Shown: in pieces, positions 23,051-33,200 of the stretch
How the letters are laid out: the number at the start of each line of letters is the position of its first letter
Position numbering within the stretch: the first letter of the stretch is position 1
NCBI GenBank assembly: GCA_037951105.1
Contig: JBAMJV010003053.1
Location: 41,455-105,454, forward strand
Length of the DNA: 64,000 nucleotides
Direction of reading: 5' to 3'
Source of the DNA: Echinarachnius parma
Lineage: Eukaryota > Echinodermata > Echinoidea > Clypeasteroida > Echinarachniidae
Made by a program: the position numbers and the translations under genes
The notes under the pieces: generated by a model
Told to the model about the DNA's origin: nothing
The model's database searches: none
The model's input: the letters and a program-made list of their open reading frames with translations, nothing else

Positions 23051-23670
23051 TGGCAGGGGCGAAAAATCCTATTCCAAAAACACCTTGGTAAAGAAAAGAA
23101 TATTATCGTATTCCAAATCAACAAATAATGTAAGGTGAAAGAAAAAGGACCAAAATTCCCCTGCGACCCACGCGAGGCGTGCGATCAAGCAAGCTTCAGG
23201 CAATATAAATTCAACTAATTATCTTATCACCCCATAGTTTGTGGTGGTTGGGGTTGGTGGTGGATATTTGTTTCTCTAACTAACATAGATCGACATGCTT
23301 TCCGATCAAACAACCATGAACGAATGAATCACAAAGAAATAATTTTCTGAGTAAAAGTAAATACCATCCCAGATAGGCAGGAAGCGGTATCAAATTAAAT
23401 ATAAACATCTAAGGCAGGAAAGGGGTTTCCAAAACATCCATCTCAAGTTGAGGAGGATCGGCTGATAAGCAACTAGATTGTTATCCATAGTCTAATTATA
23501 TTTTACAATGCTAGTCTGTTGTTCAGACTGTGAAGCGAGTTATTTTTTCACTAGGGGGCGAACCAAATCAAATCCCCCTTAATCCTCCCTGAGCGGGCCC
23601 TAAATTCTTGGTTCTGGAATTAGAGTAACGTAACTTAACACCTTTCATGTCTTGTCGCGTTAAGTTTGAT
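23051..23670 (-). repeat. A2 segment between the direct repeats of the Ngaro-like element
   Basis: About 620 bp between B2 and B1. In a full-length element this would be repeated at the 5' end as A1; no second copy exists in the window because the 5' end is missing. Confidence 0.7.
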
Positions 23671-24332
23671 TACTCTAATCCAGACAACGAATAAACTACA
23701 ACAAACAACCAAATTTGCGGTATTCCATGGTTTTAATTTCGAAAAGCATGTCCGAAATTTCAACAATAAATTGAAACAAAAGTACAATTACATCACGCAC
23801 TTATTATCGTTATCTATCATTAACATATTAAGTCCAATAAAGTATGATTCTACTTAGAACACTTAAATTATTTACATGAATTATCAAGTGTTTATTAAGA
23901 GCTACCACCTGAAAAAACGGGGGGCCCGGGCCATCATAAATTTATAAACTAAAATATTTCTAGCATGACACTGGCCGCTATTAAACTCTCATATGAATAC
24001 ATGTGCTCCAACCAGCAACACATGTACTGCAAAATAATTCAACGAACATGAATTATAACAGACTAGGCGTATACGTCGCAACAAGTATTAGGGTGCAAGG
24101 TCAATCGCTGGCTGGACACATGACCTTGGCAGACGAGCGTATAGCCAACAGAACATTAATGAACAACATTTGAGAGGAGCGGGATTGCATGCGTATTATA
24201 TATCAATCATAATTTCAATTAAACCCCTTATTCTCAAGTGGCACAAAAGCTTAATGAAATAACAATTTCGTGCGTGTATTTATAATTAACAAAAACATAA
24301 TTTGTGTTGTGGCAAAAAATGCCAATTTCGCC
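23671..24332 (-). repeat. Split direct repeat B1 of the Ngaro-like element
   Basis: Inner copy of the 662-bp repeat. The few differences from B2 (for example CCATGGTTTTAA versus CCATGGCTTTAA) indicate a fairly young insertion. Confidence 0.93.
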
Positions 24333-24906
24333 AAACGGAAAGGCAAAACCGCCATTCCACCGCCACAAAACAAATGTGCCACTACCCGATAGTCCGTTGC
24401 CACCTGCACGTCATGAAATTAATGACCAGTTTATAGTGGCTACACTATCGAATAACTCAAGCCAAATTGGCTTCTGAGCGGGCCAAATATCATGGATTGT
24501 ACTGGTATAAACCATGCGAGTTCGGTGTGAGACAGTAATCGTCTCACGTGTTCGCTAAGTGTCCACGTCCGAACCGCCGGACATAATCCCCCGAGCAGAC
24601 ACGCGAATCCATCGAGCCCGCAATCCAGACCGAGCGATATTACCTGCAACGACACATAAACAAAAAACGAAACCAAGGCAAGCGTCTGATCCATAGAATG
24701 ATGGGGTGGGATGGGGTGGGAGGGTAGTATTTGATGGTAAACTGGGTTACTGACGGTGTTTATCATTACATACATAAGCACATGTGAATACTAAATAAAT
24801 TACTAAATTCCCTAGATAAGACCCAACAAAATTTAAATACTACAATAAAATAAAATTCAAAAACAACCATAGAGTGGACATATCACACAACATTATATTA
24901 CACATT
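24333..24906 (-). other. Non-coding tail between recombinase and B1 repeat
   Basis: An open frame at 24,440-24,781 (minus) is not recognisable as the hydrolase-like protein of some Ngaro elements. No other feature was seen. Confidence 0.4.
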
Positions 24907-25836
24907 TTAAAACTCGTCAAGGGTAGAGGTGGTGCGAATATATCTCCTATACGAATCCGAGGACCACCTCCCCATTATCTGGATGCGAGCGTCTGGCACG
25001 CCCGAAATGGCAGCCGATGTCGCCGCGCCAATCCGAAAGGAATGCGATGAATAAAATGCTACAGGCAAACCGCAAAAAACGACGGCTCGTTTTAGGGTTC
25101 TACTGAACTGCTGCCTCATTAGCGGCGTACAATCAAAATTACAAAAGAATGCGTGGCAGCCAGTAGGGCGCTTCTCTATGTAATTTATCACCGCACGGAC
25201 GGGACATATGCTAGCATCACCACCACTAGGAATCACAATCTCACAAACTTTGGCCGACTGCTCGGTCTTAGACTTCCTAATAACTACCCGCAATCGTTGA
25301 AGAGCGCCAACGTGCTCTACACTAACGTCGCCAAGCAACAAGAACGCCAGCCTACCTCGCCTAATGCATGTAAACTCACTTATTCGCAAAAAGCCAAAAA
25401 ACGCCGTAAGGAAGGCCGCGCGAAATAATATAACGTCATAGGAGCTTGCACAAACGTGGGGTAACGCAGCGAGAAGTGCCTTAAGAATAGGAAGAGTAAT
25501 ATGACATCTAGTGTCCTGTCGCGCGTGCCTACGGCTGCAACCTTCCAATAAACGGCGTACAACAAAATGATCAATAATGTCAGGAAGTCCCCGCGACTTC
25601 ATTATGAAAGCAACGCCATGAATATATGTATTAATCGTAGAGCCAGCATAACCGTGCCAGGATAAGTAAGCAATAAATTGTGCTATCTGTTCCACATCTG
25701 GAACCTTACCAATATCGTACTGGTACTGCAACCTAAAGCTTTCAAGGGCCGCCCATGCCTTATTGTATGTTGCATGCGTATTTTCCGCCCGGGATGCGGC
25801 AAGCAGCCGATCCTGCTCTATGCGAAGCTCTCCCAC
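24907..25836 (-). CDS. Tyrosine recombinase of the Ngaro-like element
   Basis: 309 residues with the phage-integrase fold signature. The N-terminal core-binding part (NTHATYNKAWAALESF...IAQFIAYLS) is followed by the catalytic domain. Candidate catalytic residues are the Arg in FFGFLRISEF, the His and Arg of SHSFRIGAATS, and the Tyr in SYRRYIR near the C-terminus (MGRWSSDSYRRYIR is typical of DIRS/Ngaro recombinases). The enzyme would integrate circular cDNA by strand exchange. The frame is open throughout. The start overlaps the end of the reverse transcriptase frame by 19 bp, as is common in this order. Confidence 0.92.
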   Translation of the reverse strand: MGELRIEQDRLLAASRAENTHATYNKAWAALESFRLQYQYDIGKVPDVEQIAQFIAYLSWHGYAGSTINTYIHGVAFIMKSRGLPDIIDHFVVRRLLEGCSRRHARQDTRCHITLPILKALLAALPHVCASSYDVILFRAAFLTAFFGFLRISEFTCIRRGRLAFLLLGDVSVEHVGALQRLRVVIRKSKTEQSAKVCEIVIPSGGDASICPVRAVINYIEKRPTGCHAFFCNFDCTPLMRQQFSRTLKRAVVFCGLPVAFYSSHSFRIGAATSAAISGVPDARIQIMGRWSSDSYRRYIRTTSTLDEF

Positions 25837-26813
25837 AGATGGGCTGGCAGTGCATGACCGTTGAGGTCGGCTTCTGGCGCTAGGCGAGCAAATCTGTCCA
25901 TCTGAAAACGAGAAAGCGAATCGGCAATGTCATTATGTGCCCCCGGTACGTAACGCGCCTTAAATTGTATATTGTACTGCAAGCATACCACAACTAAACG
26001 TCTAACCAGCTTCATAATCTCCCGACATTTTGAAGTCTGCTTATTCACTACCTGCACGACTGTTTGGTTATCCGACCAAAACAATACACGACTATTAGCC
26101 AACTGCGAACCCCATATTTGCAGGCCTACGACTATTGGAAATAGCTCTAATAGGGCGATTGAATACTTTCGGGCCAACACCGTATCTGGCCATCGCCCCT
26201 GCGCCCACTTGCCTGCAAAGTATATGCCAAAACCTACGCTGCCCGCCGAGTCAGTATAAAACTGGAAATGCGAATTACTATGCCACTCAAAATCCATGAA
26301 CATCACATTACCATTAAATTCCGACAAGAATATAGACCAAGCCCGCAAGTCGGCTTTGGCTCCTGCAGTAATGCGCACCCGATGATGCGGGCGACGGGCA
26401 CCCTTGGTCAAATCGATCAGCCGTCGCAGGAAGGCCCTCCCAGGGGCCACCGCCTTGCATACAAAGTTAAGACTACCAATAATTGACTGCAATTGGCGAA
26501 GTGTCAACTTTTCGCATGTGAGCGCTTCTTGAAGCTGCGATTGCAACTTCAGAAGTTTAGCAGGCGGAATCCGTATGCGCTGCGCCGCTGCATCAATCTC
26601 TAGACCCAAGAAAGTGATGCTTGAAACTGGCCCCTCTGATTTCTCACCCGCAATGGGTACACCGAACCTCTCACACATGGCGAGAAAGCATCGCATTATG
26701 TCCGCGCACTCTTTTGCCGAAGCACCAGCAAAAAAGAAATCATCCAAATAATGTAGCACACGATTTGTACGTGCAATTTTGCGGCAGCAATACTCCAAGA
26801 ATGTACTAAATCG
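25818..26813 (-). pseudogene. Reverse transcriptase/RNase H of the Ngaro-like element, N-terminally truncated
   Basis: About 330 residues remain. They start just before the catalytic YLDD box (HYLDDFFFAGAS), so the fingers and the first palm motif are missing. The RNase H domain is present, with candidate acidic residues in FYTDSAGSVGFG, SIALLELFPIV, LFWSDNQTV and GAHNDIADSLSRF. The frame ends soon after RNase H, leaving no room for a DIRS-type methyltransferase. The first codons of the open frame (from 26,822) come from the surrounding element, so the apparent start is not real. Confidence 0.9.
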
Positions 26814-26814
26814 A

Positions 26815-27208
26815 TCATTCAAAAAGAGCTTTTAAAACTCATGGGGGCGCTCTCTAAACACTCATCGGTTTCAACCATTTTAAAGTAAAATATTGTGCAT
26901 GTGATGTTTTGTTGAAAAAGTGATGAGAGATAATCATCAACTATTAATTTTAAAAACCTCTTTTGTAAATTTTGGATAAGAGGAAGAATTTAAAACAAAA
27001 AAAATTAACGGCTAATTGTGGGGCTCTACAGTTATTACAAATGGTTATGTTCAAGGATATTTCAGCCATTTCTGAACCGAATTTGATCAAATAAAGTTTA
27101 TTCTGTCATTAAAAATGTATGCTCTTTCGAATTTGACACTCAGTTTTTCATTATCTCACAAAGAAATTTTGTAGCACCCTCTAAACCAAAACTCAACTAT
27201 CCCTTTAA
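26815..27208. mobile_element. TTAA-flanked element, family A copy 1, right part
   Basis: Resumes family-A sequence (TCATTCAAAAAG, GGGGGCGCTCTCTAAA, TTTGATCAAATAAAGTTTAT) and ends AACTCAACTATCCCTTTAA, the complement of the family start. TTAA lies at 27,205-27,208. Confidence 0.85.
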
Positions 27209-27220
27209 GATGTCATCATA

Positions 27221-27850
27221 TGATATGAGTATTACAAGTAAGTGAAACTGGGGCATAATGGGGTTAATGAACTGCTTCAAATCAAGTAAAGAAATTAGAA
27301 TAGTTCATATTTTGTATTCTTCTTTATTCTCCATAATTCATAACACATCGGTTGATATAAACCCTTCAAACAAGTTCAGCGTTCAAATCTCTCTTGTGAC
27401 TATGTGATCCAACATGAATTTGGTATCACTATATAAAAAACAAAACTATTTATTCCCATTAACATTGATACCGCATTTGTGATGAGCATTTGATCATGGT
27501 ATGTACATTACATCTAAATATGGGGCCAAGTAAAAAGTGAAATACTGAAAAAACACATTTTAGCTACCAAGGGAAAGGAGATACACCATGGGCATTCATG
27601 CAGGACCGCATCAACGCCATTCAAAAACACATTCAACTACCTGCATTCAAATTGAGAATTTACGCTTGACAATGATGCATTTTGCTACATTTCACTCTTG
27701 ACTTCGCCTTATATTGAGGTGTAGTGCACATTCCTTGATAACATACTCATTCAAGTTGGGGCATCAATGTTAAAGGAAATAATATAATGTAGCAACAAGA
27801 GAGATATGAACGCTCAAACTTGAATTGCGGAACTTTTTTTAGGGTGTTTT
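27221..27850. mobile_element. Degraded relative of the 18,486 TA element
   Basis: The right portion matches the 3' half of 18,486-20,077 (TTTTGCTACATTTCACTCTTGACTT... and CAAACTTGAATTGCGGAACTTTTTTTAGGG). The left end is not clear, so only the right boundary is reliable. Confidence 0.6.
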
Positions 27851-27929
27851 TTATTTTCAATATTTAACGAAATTACACAACTGAATTAAACCGAGAGGCA
27901 TCATAACATTATGTAGTGTTGAGTCACAA

Positions 27930-28382
27930 CACTATGGAAAGGGACATCATATGATTTTATTTTTGTTTTTTATACAATACTATAGTATCTCCTCATAACC
28001 ATTCATATAGATACGGAATCACCGTGGAAAGGGACATCATAATGGTATGTTCGCCTTTGCATACAATACTGTTGTGATGCCGTACAACAATTAATACAGA
28101 TACGGAATCGCCGTAAATAATAATGTTCTTTTCGGCTTTTTATACAAAATATCTCTACGTACAGGTTTGAATAAAAGACGAAAAGAACATCATGGTGTCC
28201 CGTTCGACAATCACTCCGTATCTAAATTAATGGTTGTTAGTGCATCATTACAGTTTTGTATAAAAAGCCGAAAAGAATATGATTATTACGATGTCCATTT
28301 CCACGTTGATTTCGTACCTTTATTAGTGGTTGCAATGCGGAATCACAACAGTATTGTATGAAAGGCGAAAGGAACAATGGTC
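27930..28382. repeat. Long imperfect inverted repeat (hairpin element)
   Basis: Sequence around GAAAGGGACATCATAATGGT, TACAATACTGTTGTGATGCC and GTTCTTTTCGGCTTTTTATAC is mirrored further on (GTATAAAAAGCCGAAAAGAA, CACAACAGTATTGTATGAAAG). The centre is near 28,160. It could be a non-autonomous DNA element. No coding capacity. Confidence 0.65.
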
Positions 28383-28394
28383 CGTATGCATAAA

Positions 28395-28984
28395 CAGTAG
28401 TATTATAAGCAATTGCTTAAGGCACAAGCAAGAGCTTGTCAAGCAAAATATCAAGTTCAAGCAATTGCTTGAATTCATATGCACAAGCTTTTGCTTGTGC
28501 TGAAACCTTTTGCTTGCACTGGCTATATAGGCAATTGCTTACGTGTTGGACAAATGATCGTTACGATTGTGCGAACATCGCACTGCAGGACAACAACACT
28601 TCGTGCCCGACCTGGCAGCAGTATTTTTTCTTACGCAAATAGGGGGGAAACAGCACAGAGCATCAGGGGGGTTTCTGTGCAGATCGATGGACAAAAATTG
28701 CCGTAAAAAGTCTAAAATAACAGGAATTTGATTAAATATGAAATCACAATATAACCTCTGGAATAAGGAGCTTGTAATCATCCTGAAACGGTATGAAAAT
28801 TTAATCCTTAAACGCGAATGCCCTGAGTATGCAAGAGCTCATGCTGGTCTACATGGAGGTGTTTGAAAAAACGCAAGCAATTGCTTATCAAAACAAGTAA
28901 CGGTTCGTTTTCTGCATACGGTTTTAGGCAATTGCTTGTTTGGTAAACAATTGCTTACGAGCAGTAAGCAATTGGTTACTGACA
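28395..28984. repeat. Cluster of AAGCAATTGCTT palindromes
   Basis: At least six copies of (A)GCAATTGCTT or a close variant occur near 28,409, 28,459, 28,530, 28,876, 28,929, 28,950 and 28,968, along with CACAAGCTTTTGCTTGTGC. The copies lie in two groups around a more ordinary centre, so this is probably an element with palindromic subterminal repeats. Confidence 0.6.
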
Positions 28985-29101
28985 TGTGTTTAGAGTATAG
29001 TATTTAAGTAATCTGGTGTGTCATTTTGGTTAATTTTGATGGACATGATTTTAAGATATGATCATGCGAAAAATTATAAGTTTCTTTTTGGGCCCAGTGT
29101 A
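28985..29101. mobile_element. Single end of a Tc1/mariner-like element
   Basis: The segment from GGTGTGTCATTTTGGTTAATT to TTCTTTTTGGGCCCAGTG matches both ends of the element at 34,283-34,908. Only one end is present here. Confidence 0.75.
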
Positions 29102-29172
29102 TATATATTATAGATAGTACTTATAATAATGGTAACAAATGATAAGCTAAATTCTATGTTTCAATGTTTTAG

Positions 29173-29301
29173 ATGTAAATGAATGCACAGTGAGTACTCA
29201 TTGTGACACCACGAATGGAGATTGCACCAACACCGAGGGATCGTATCAGTGTACATGTAAGACTGGGTGGAGTCTGGCGAGCAACAGCTCAACTTGTGAA
29301 G
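29173..29301 (+). CDS. Calcium-binding EGF-like exon (intact copy 10, isolated)
   Basis: 129 bp, phase 1-1, acceptor TGTTTTAG, donor GTGTGT. It begins DVNECTVSTHCD, continues TNTEGSYQCTC and ends WSLASNSSTCEG. It has six cysteines and is more diverged than the cluster copies, with unrelated flanking introns. Confidence 0.92.
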
Positions 29302-29652
29302 GTGTGTGATAAGGTTGTCTTTAATCCACTAACAATGATTGATATTAATGTATTCATTCTCCAACATTTCTATTTTTTTCTACGACTAATTCTCCTCTAT
29401 GGCTCATTTTGCGCTATGTCTATACAATGCATTACACACTATGACTACGATTTATTGTCCACCATATCTGCGGTACACTTTCCACTGACTAAATCGACGA
29501 TTCAGTATTTACTATGTGTACTTTTTGATTGTCTACTTTGTCTACGATTAATTATTCACTATACCTACGACATATTTTCCATTGTGTCTATGATTCAAAC
29601 TCTATTATGCCTACGACTTCTATTCTCCACTATGCCTATTATTCATTCTCCA
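29302..29652 (+). repeat. Intronic minisatellite, TCTACGATTCATTCTCCACTATG type (left part)
   Basis: A degenerate unit of about 24-27 bp built on CTACGA, TTCTCCACTATG and TCTAC. It is interrupted at 29,653 by a family-A element and resumes at 30,194. Confidence 0.75.
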
Positions 29653-30193
29653 TTGAAGGGATAGTTATGTTTTGGTATAGAGGGCGCTGCACGAAATAAT
29701 TTCTTGGTGAGGACATGAAAAACTGAGTGTCAAATTTGAAAAAGCATACAATTTAAATGACAGAATAAACTTTACTTGATCAAAATCCGTTCAGAGACGG
29801 TTGAAATATCCATAATTATAACCATTTTGTCATTATTGTGGGGCCCCACAATAGTTAAACAATTAAGAACCAGTCGTTGAAAAAAGAAAATGCTTACACT
29901 TTTCAAAAATTTACAAAAGGTGTTTTTAAATAGCTGCTGTTGATGATCTCTCTATTTAATCATTATTTTAACAAAACATCACAAGCCCAATTTTAGAGAG
30001 CGCCCTCTTGAGGTTTAACGGCTGTTTTTGAATGATAACAGGCTTTTTACTTAGTCGTTTGTATTTGTTGTACCTTTCGAGCATGATGGAGGTATAACTA
30101 TTAGTTTGTAATGTAATGGTGCAGGTTTTGGTTACTAAAATTAAGTTTAACCAATGCTGAACTCTTTATACCAGAACTCAACTATCACTTTAA
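29653..30193. mobile_element. TTAA-flanked element, family A copy 2
   Basis: Starts TTGAAGGGATAGTTATGTTTT and ends AACTCAACTATCACTTTAA, with internal AGAGGGCGCTGCACGAAATA and GAGAGCGCCCTCTTGAGG. It is inserted inside the intronic minisatellite. About 540 bp, non-coding. Confidence 0.85.
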
Positions 30194-30538
30194 ATCAACA
30201 GTCTATTTACTACTTTGTCTACTTCTTCTTCTCCACGAAATATGTATCACTATGTATAATATTTATTATCTACTTTATCTACGATTCATTCTACACTATG
30301 TCTACCATTCACTGTCCATCATGTCTACGATTCATTATCCACTTCGTATGCTATTCATGCTCAACTATATCTACGATTTATTCGCTTTATTCATGATTGT
30401 TCTTCATTATTCTTACGATAATCTTTCTCCGTGTCAATTATTATGTCTCCACCGTGTCTACGACTCGTTTCTCACTTACTCTATGTCTACGATTTATTCT
30501 CCACGATCATGTCCACGATTCGTTTCACCTTGTCTAAT
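30194..30538 (+). repeat. Intronic minisatellite (right part)
   Basis: Continues the CTACGATTCATTCTCCACTATG-type units of 29,302-29,652 after the family-A insertion. Confidence 0.7.
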
Positions 30539-30733
30539 GCCCGGCGCAGACAGAGCCGACTCGACTGGTTGTCATTCCGATCGGCTCAGTTTTCAGTGCC
30601 TCGCGACACACCTTTTGCCAGTCGAGAGACAGTCGGATGCCAGTTGGGGCCGATCCAACACGATAAATCTGCTCCGACCGACCGGGCCCAACTCTAGCCT
30701 GATTAAAACCAGTCGGCTCTGTCTGCGCCGGGC
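30539..30733. mobile_element. 195-bp inverted-repeat element
   Basis: The ends GCCCGGCGCAGACAGAGCCG and CGGCTCTGTCTGCGCCGGGC are complementary, and the pairing extends about 30 bp inward (CTGGTT / AACCAG). GC-rich and non-coding. Confidence 0.85.
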
Positions 30734-30773
30734 TTAAGATTAATTCTTCTCATGTTTACGATCCATTCACCAG

Positions 30774-30905
30774 ACATCAACGAGTGTCCCGATGTGCCCT
30801 GCGAGACTAGCCTTACCCGTGGATTCTGCGTCAACATACCCGGATCCTATATATGCGGTTGCCATAGCAACTATGTCCTGGCCAGCGATGGACGTAGATG
30901 CACAG
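30774..30905 (+). CDS. Calcium-binding EGF-like exon, diverged
   Basis: 132 bp, phase 1-1, acceptor CACCAG, donor GTCTGA. It reads DINECPDVPCETSLTRGFC, then VNIPGSYICGC and SDGRRCTG. It has six cysteines, a DINEC calcium site and an Asx-hydroxylation motif. It is clearly a separate EGF module rather than part of the amplified set. Confidence 0.93.
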
Positions 30906-31357
30906 GTCTGATCTTATATATGTTAAGTTAAATATAAACACTGGTGCCGAATTGAAGGCGAACCCAAATTCAACAAGCAATGCGAACACAAAGGTCTTTG
31001 AACAATTTAATAATATGTGTTTGATTTAATATGTGCATGTCATATTTGACAAAGTAAATTTTGAAAACATGAGCCCTCTGCTTATTCAGTCAAATGTGTG
31101 TGCAGATCATAATACAAATGAACTAGGCATTGCCAGTCGAATTCAGGTTCGCTCCAATTCAGCACCAGAAACATCATTTGTATATTTTGTTTTTTAATCA
31201 TCATTGACAATAAAGTAGGAAACCGCTCCAACTTAAGCTTTCCACATACAATATGAAATAATTGGGCAATATCTGTGGCAAAAATTAAAACAAAATACAG
31301 AGTTTTCGGGGCCTGTTTTTGGATGGTCATCCAGCACTGTAATTATACCTATACAAT
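30906..31357. other. Intron, nothing recognised
   Basis: AT-rich intron sequence. The short minus-strand frame at 31,082-31,330 has no recognisable features. Confidence 0.5.
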
Positions 31358-31486
31358 GTTAAAAAGTTATGTTATTTGACTAAGGGGGACTTATTTTTGT
31401 GTTGGGTTTGATTGATCAGTATTGTTGGAATAAACTCAACCAAAAAGTAAGTCCCCTCCTGATTAGAATAACATAACTTTTTAACA
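31358..31486. repeat. Hairpin element
   Basis: TTAAAAAGTTATGTTATT and AAGGGGGACTTATTTTT are mirrored by AAAAAGTAAGTCCCCTCC and AATAACATAACTTTTTAA. A degraded relative of the arm lies at about 31,717-31,800. Stem of about 50 bp, non-coding. Confidence 0.75.
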
Positions 31487-31588
31487 AAAATGTTTTTGAG
31501 CAAAATAACTCGTCAGGATTGTTCTTACATTTATTGACTAACTTATGTGTGAAAATAAATTGGTCCGTCGAGTCATGGATGAGTGACC

Positions 31589-31669
31589 ACACATCAAAGG
31601 CAAAATTGTCACTTTTTGACTCTTGTGACTTTTGAAAAGTGACATTTTGCCTTTAATGTGTGCTCACTC
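31589..31669. repeat. Short hairpin
   Basis: GAGTGACCACACATCAAAGGC followed by AAAATTGTCACTTTT pairs with AAAAGTGACATTTTGCC and TTTAATGTGTGCTCACTC. It lies between the two TTATGTT arms of the surrounding fold-back region. Confidence 0.65.
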
Positions 31670-31842
31670 ATACATGGCATGGCGGATCAAGTTCATTTTC
31701 ACGGAGACGTTAGCCAATAAGTTTAGAAGTTATGTTGCTAAAACCCTATTTGTTGGGGAGTTACTTTTTTTGTTGTGTTTAATAAACACAACAAAACATC
31801 TTAATCTACCTCCTGTGAAGTTTTGAGCGTCGGAAATCATGT

Positions 31843-32293
31843 TTTAAAGGCATATATGCGTGGGTTATAAAGGGTGGTCAGCAAATTCCAACTCGACTCC
31901 ACCGTAATCTCTCGAGGTAAACTCACGATATGTGTTGGATCGATCGAAGAGAGGTGCTTCGAAATATCTGAACAAAGGCCTTCTTATGAAATTGCATGCA
32001 GCAAACAAATTTCTCACGCTGTCACCTGACACATCAAACGGCGGCACTTTGATCGGTTGCGGTTAAGCGTGTTACGTGATATTTTCGCTCGTAAACATCT
32101 CTGATGGATCTGCATTCGACTAGTACAAACATTCCGAACGCGACTATTTTTTATGAATTTTTGACTCGGGTATTCGGAAGCGGGACAGTTTGCGATCGCT
32201 ACTTATAACTGAGCCAATGGGGATTATGTACCGTGCGTAAAAGTGCGCAAGATGGATCCACGCGTCTATTAACCCACGCATATATGCCTTTAA
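31843..32293. mobile_element. TTAA-flanked inverted-repeat element, family E
   Basis: The inverted repeats AGGCATATATGCGTGGGTT and AACCCACGCATATATGCCT are perfect over 19 bp, and TTAA flanks both sides. About 450 bp with no coding capacity. The TTAA target points to piggyBac-like mobilisation. Confidence 0.85.
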
Positions 32294-32637
32294 TATTTGT
32301 TTTCATCTAATGAAAATCAGCACAATCAGTTTTCCCGACTTATTGGTCGTTTTGTGGTGTAAGATCACATATATATTGCCCAGGAAATTAAGGATGGTTA
32401 GGCTCTTATGACAATATAACTAGTCTGTATCTGCAGACCAATGAATGATGTTTGCAGTAGTTATGAATATAAAGTTTGAATAACAATATTGTTAGAGACA
32501 CATATTGTTACGGTTGCTGTAGGAATAAATGACTAAAAATAATAACTTTTATATTTGTTCGGGACAGTCAAAGAAAAGAAAAATTTCCTGTAGAGTGTTT
32601 ATTTCTGATTTCCATTATTGGCAATGTTCATCCCCAG
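32294..32637. other. Intron, nothing recognised
   Basis: AT-rich intron running into the acceptor of the next EGF exon. No repeat or gene seen. Confidence 0.5.
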
Positions 32638-32751
32638 AGAGGGTCAGCTGTTCTTCTCTGCCCAGTTGTGGAAACGGTCAGTGCGTGGACAACGGCGTCA
32701 CCGCGACATGCCAGTGTGTAGGCGGCTACTCAGGTGCCAACTGTAATATCG
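32638..32751 (+). CDS. EGF-like exon, non-calcium-binding type
   Basis: 114 bp, phase 1-1, acceptor ATCCCCAG, donor GTAAGA. It reads ERVSCSSLPSCGNGQCVDNG and then VTATCQCVGGYSGANCNIG. It has six cysteines with the C-x-C-x-x-GY-x-G-x-x-C ending of classical EGF. It has no D-x-N-E-C calcium signature. Confidence 0.9.
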
Positions 32752-33200
32752 GTAAGATGGCTGATCTACTTAAGCCCTTATGCTGCGAGCAGTGTTCCAT
32801 AATAAACATACAAAGATCTCAAGTCCAACTTAACACTAAGTTGGACTTAAACATTTTGGAAAGCCATTTGTAGCTTAGGAATTAGACATATTCAAAAGCC
32901 TAAATGCGAATATTTCAAACTTAAACAAAATATATATATCAATTACCTGAAGTATCTTTGATGAAAGAAAATGCTAATGATTTTTATCAAAAATGTAGGC
33001 CATGTATCGACATTTCTTTATTATTTATATGCATAGTGAACAATAGCCCATATCAGGGGAGATATAAATCAAACTCAAATATAGGCAAAAAGCGCTATAA
33101 AAGACTACCTCATAGGCCAATCAATGGTTCACATCAGAGTGCCCTCAGATACTTGGATGTATTTGTCAAAAGGTGCTGGTCATGGACTTCAATTGAACCA
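32752..33200. other. Intron with one small hairpin
   Basis: AAGTCCAACTTAA at about 32,820 pairs with TTAAGTTGGACTT-type sequence (stem about 13 bp). Otherwise nothing is recognised. Confidence 0.5.

Larger units (their letters stand above)
22391..26814 (-). mobile_element. 5'-truncated Ngaro-like tyrosine-recombinase retrotransposon
   Basis: The minus strand encodes a reverse transcriptase/RNase H fragment and then a tyrosine recombinase in an overlapping frame. Downstream lies B1-A2-B2: a 662-bp direct repeat (23,671-24,332 and 22,389-23,050) separated by about 620 bp. This is the split-direct-repeat layout of Ngaro and PAT elements; the absence of a methyltransferase domain favours Ngaro. 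The A1 repeat and the start of the polyprotein are missing at the 5' end. Host family-A sequence continues exactly on both sides (CCTGTTA, then TCATTCAAAAAG). Confidence 0.85.

Noticed and set aside
25153-26809. Plus-strand frames across the Ngaro-like genes
   Set aside because: Antisense shadows of the reverse transcriptase and recombinase.
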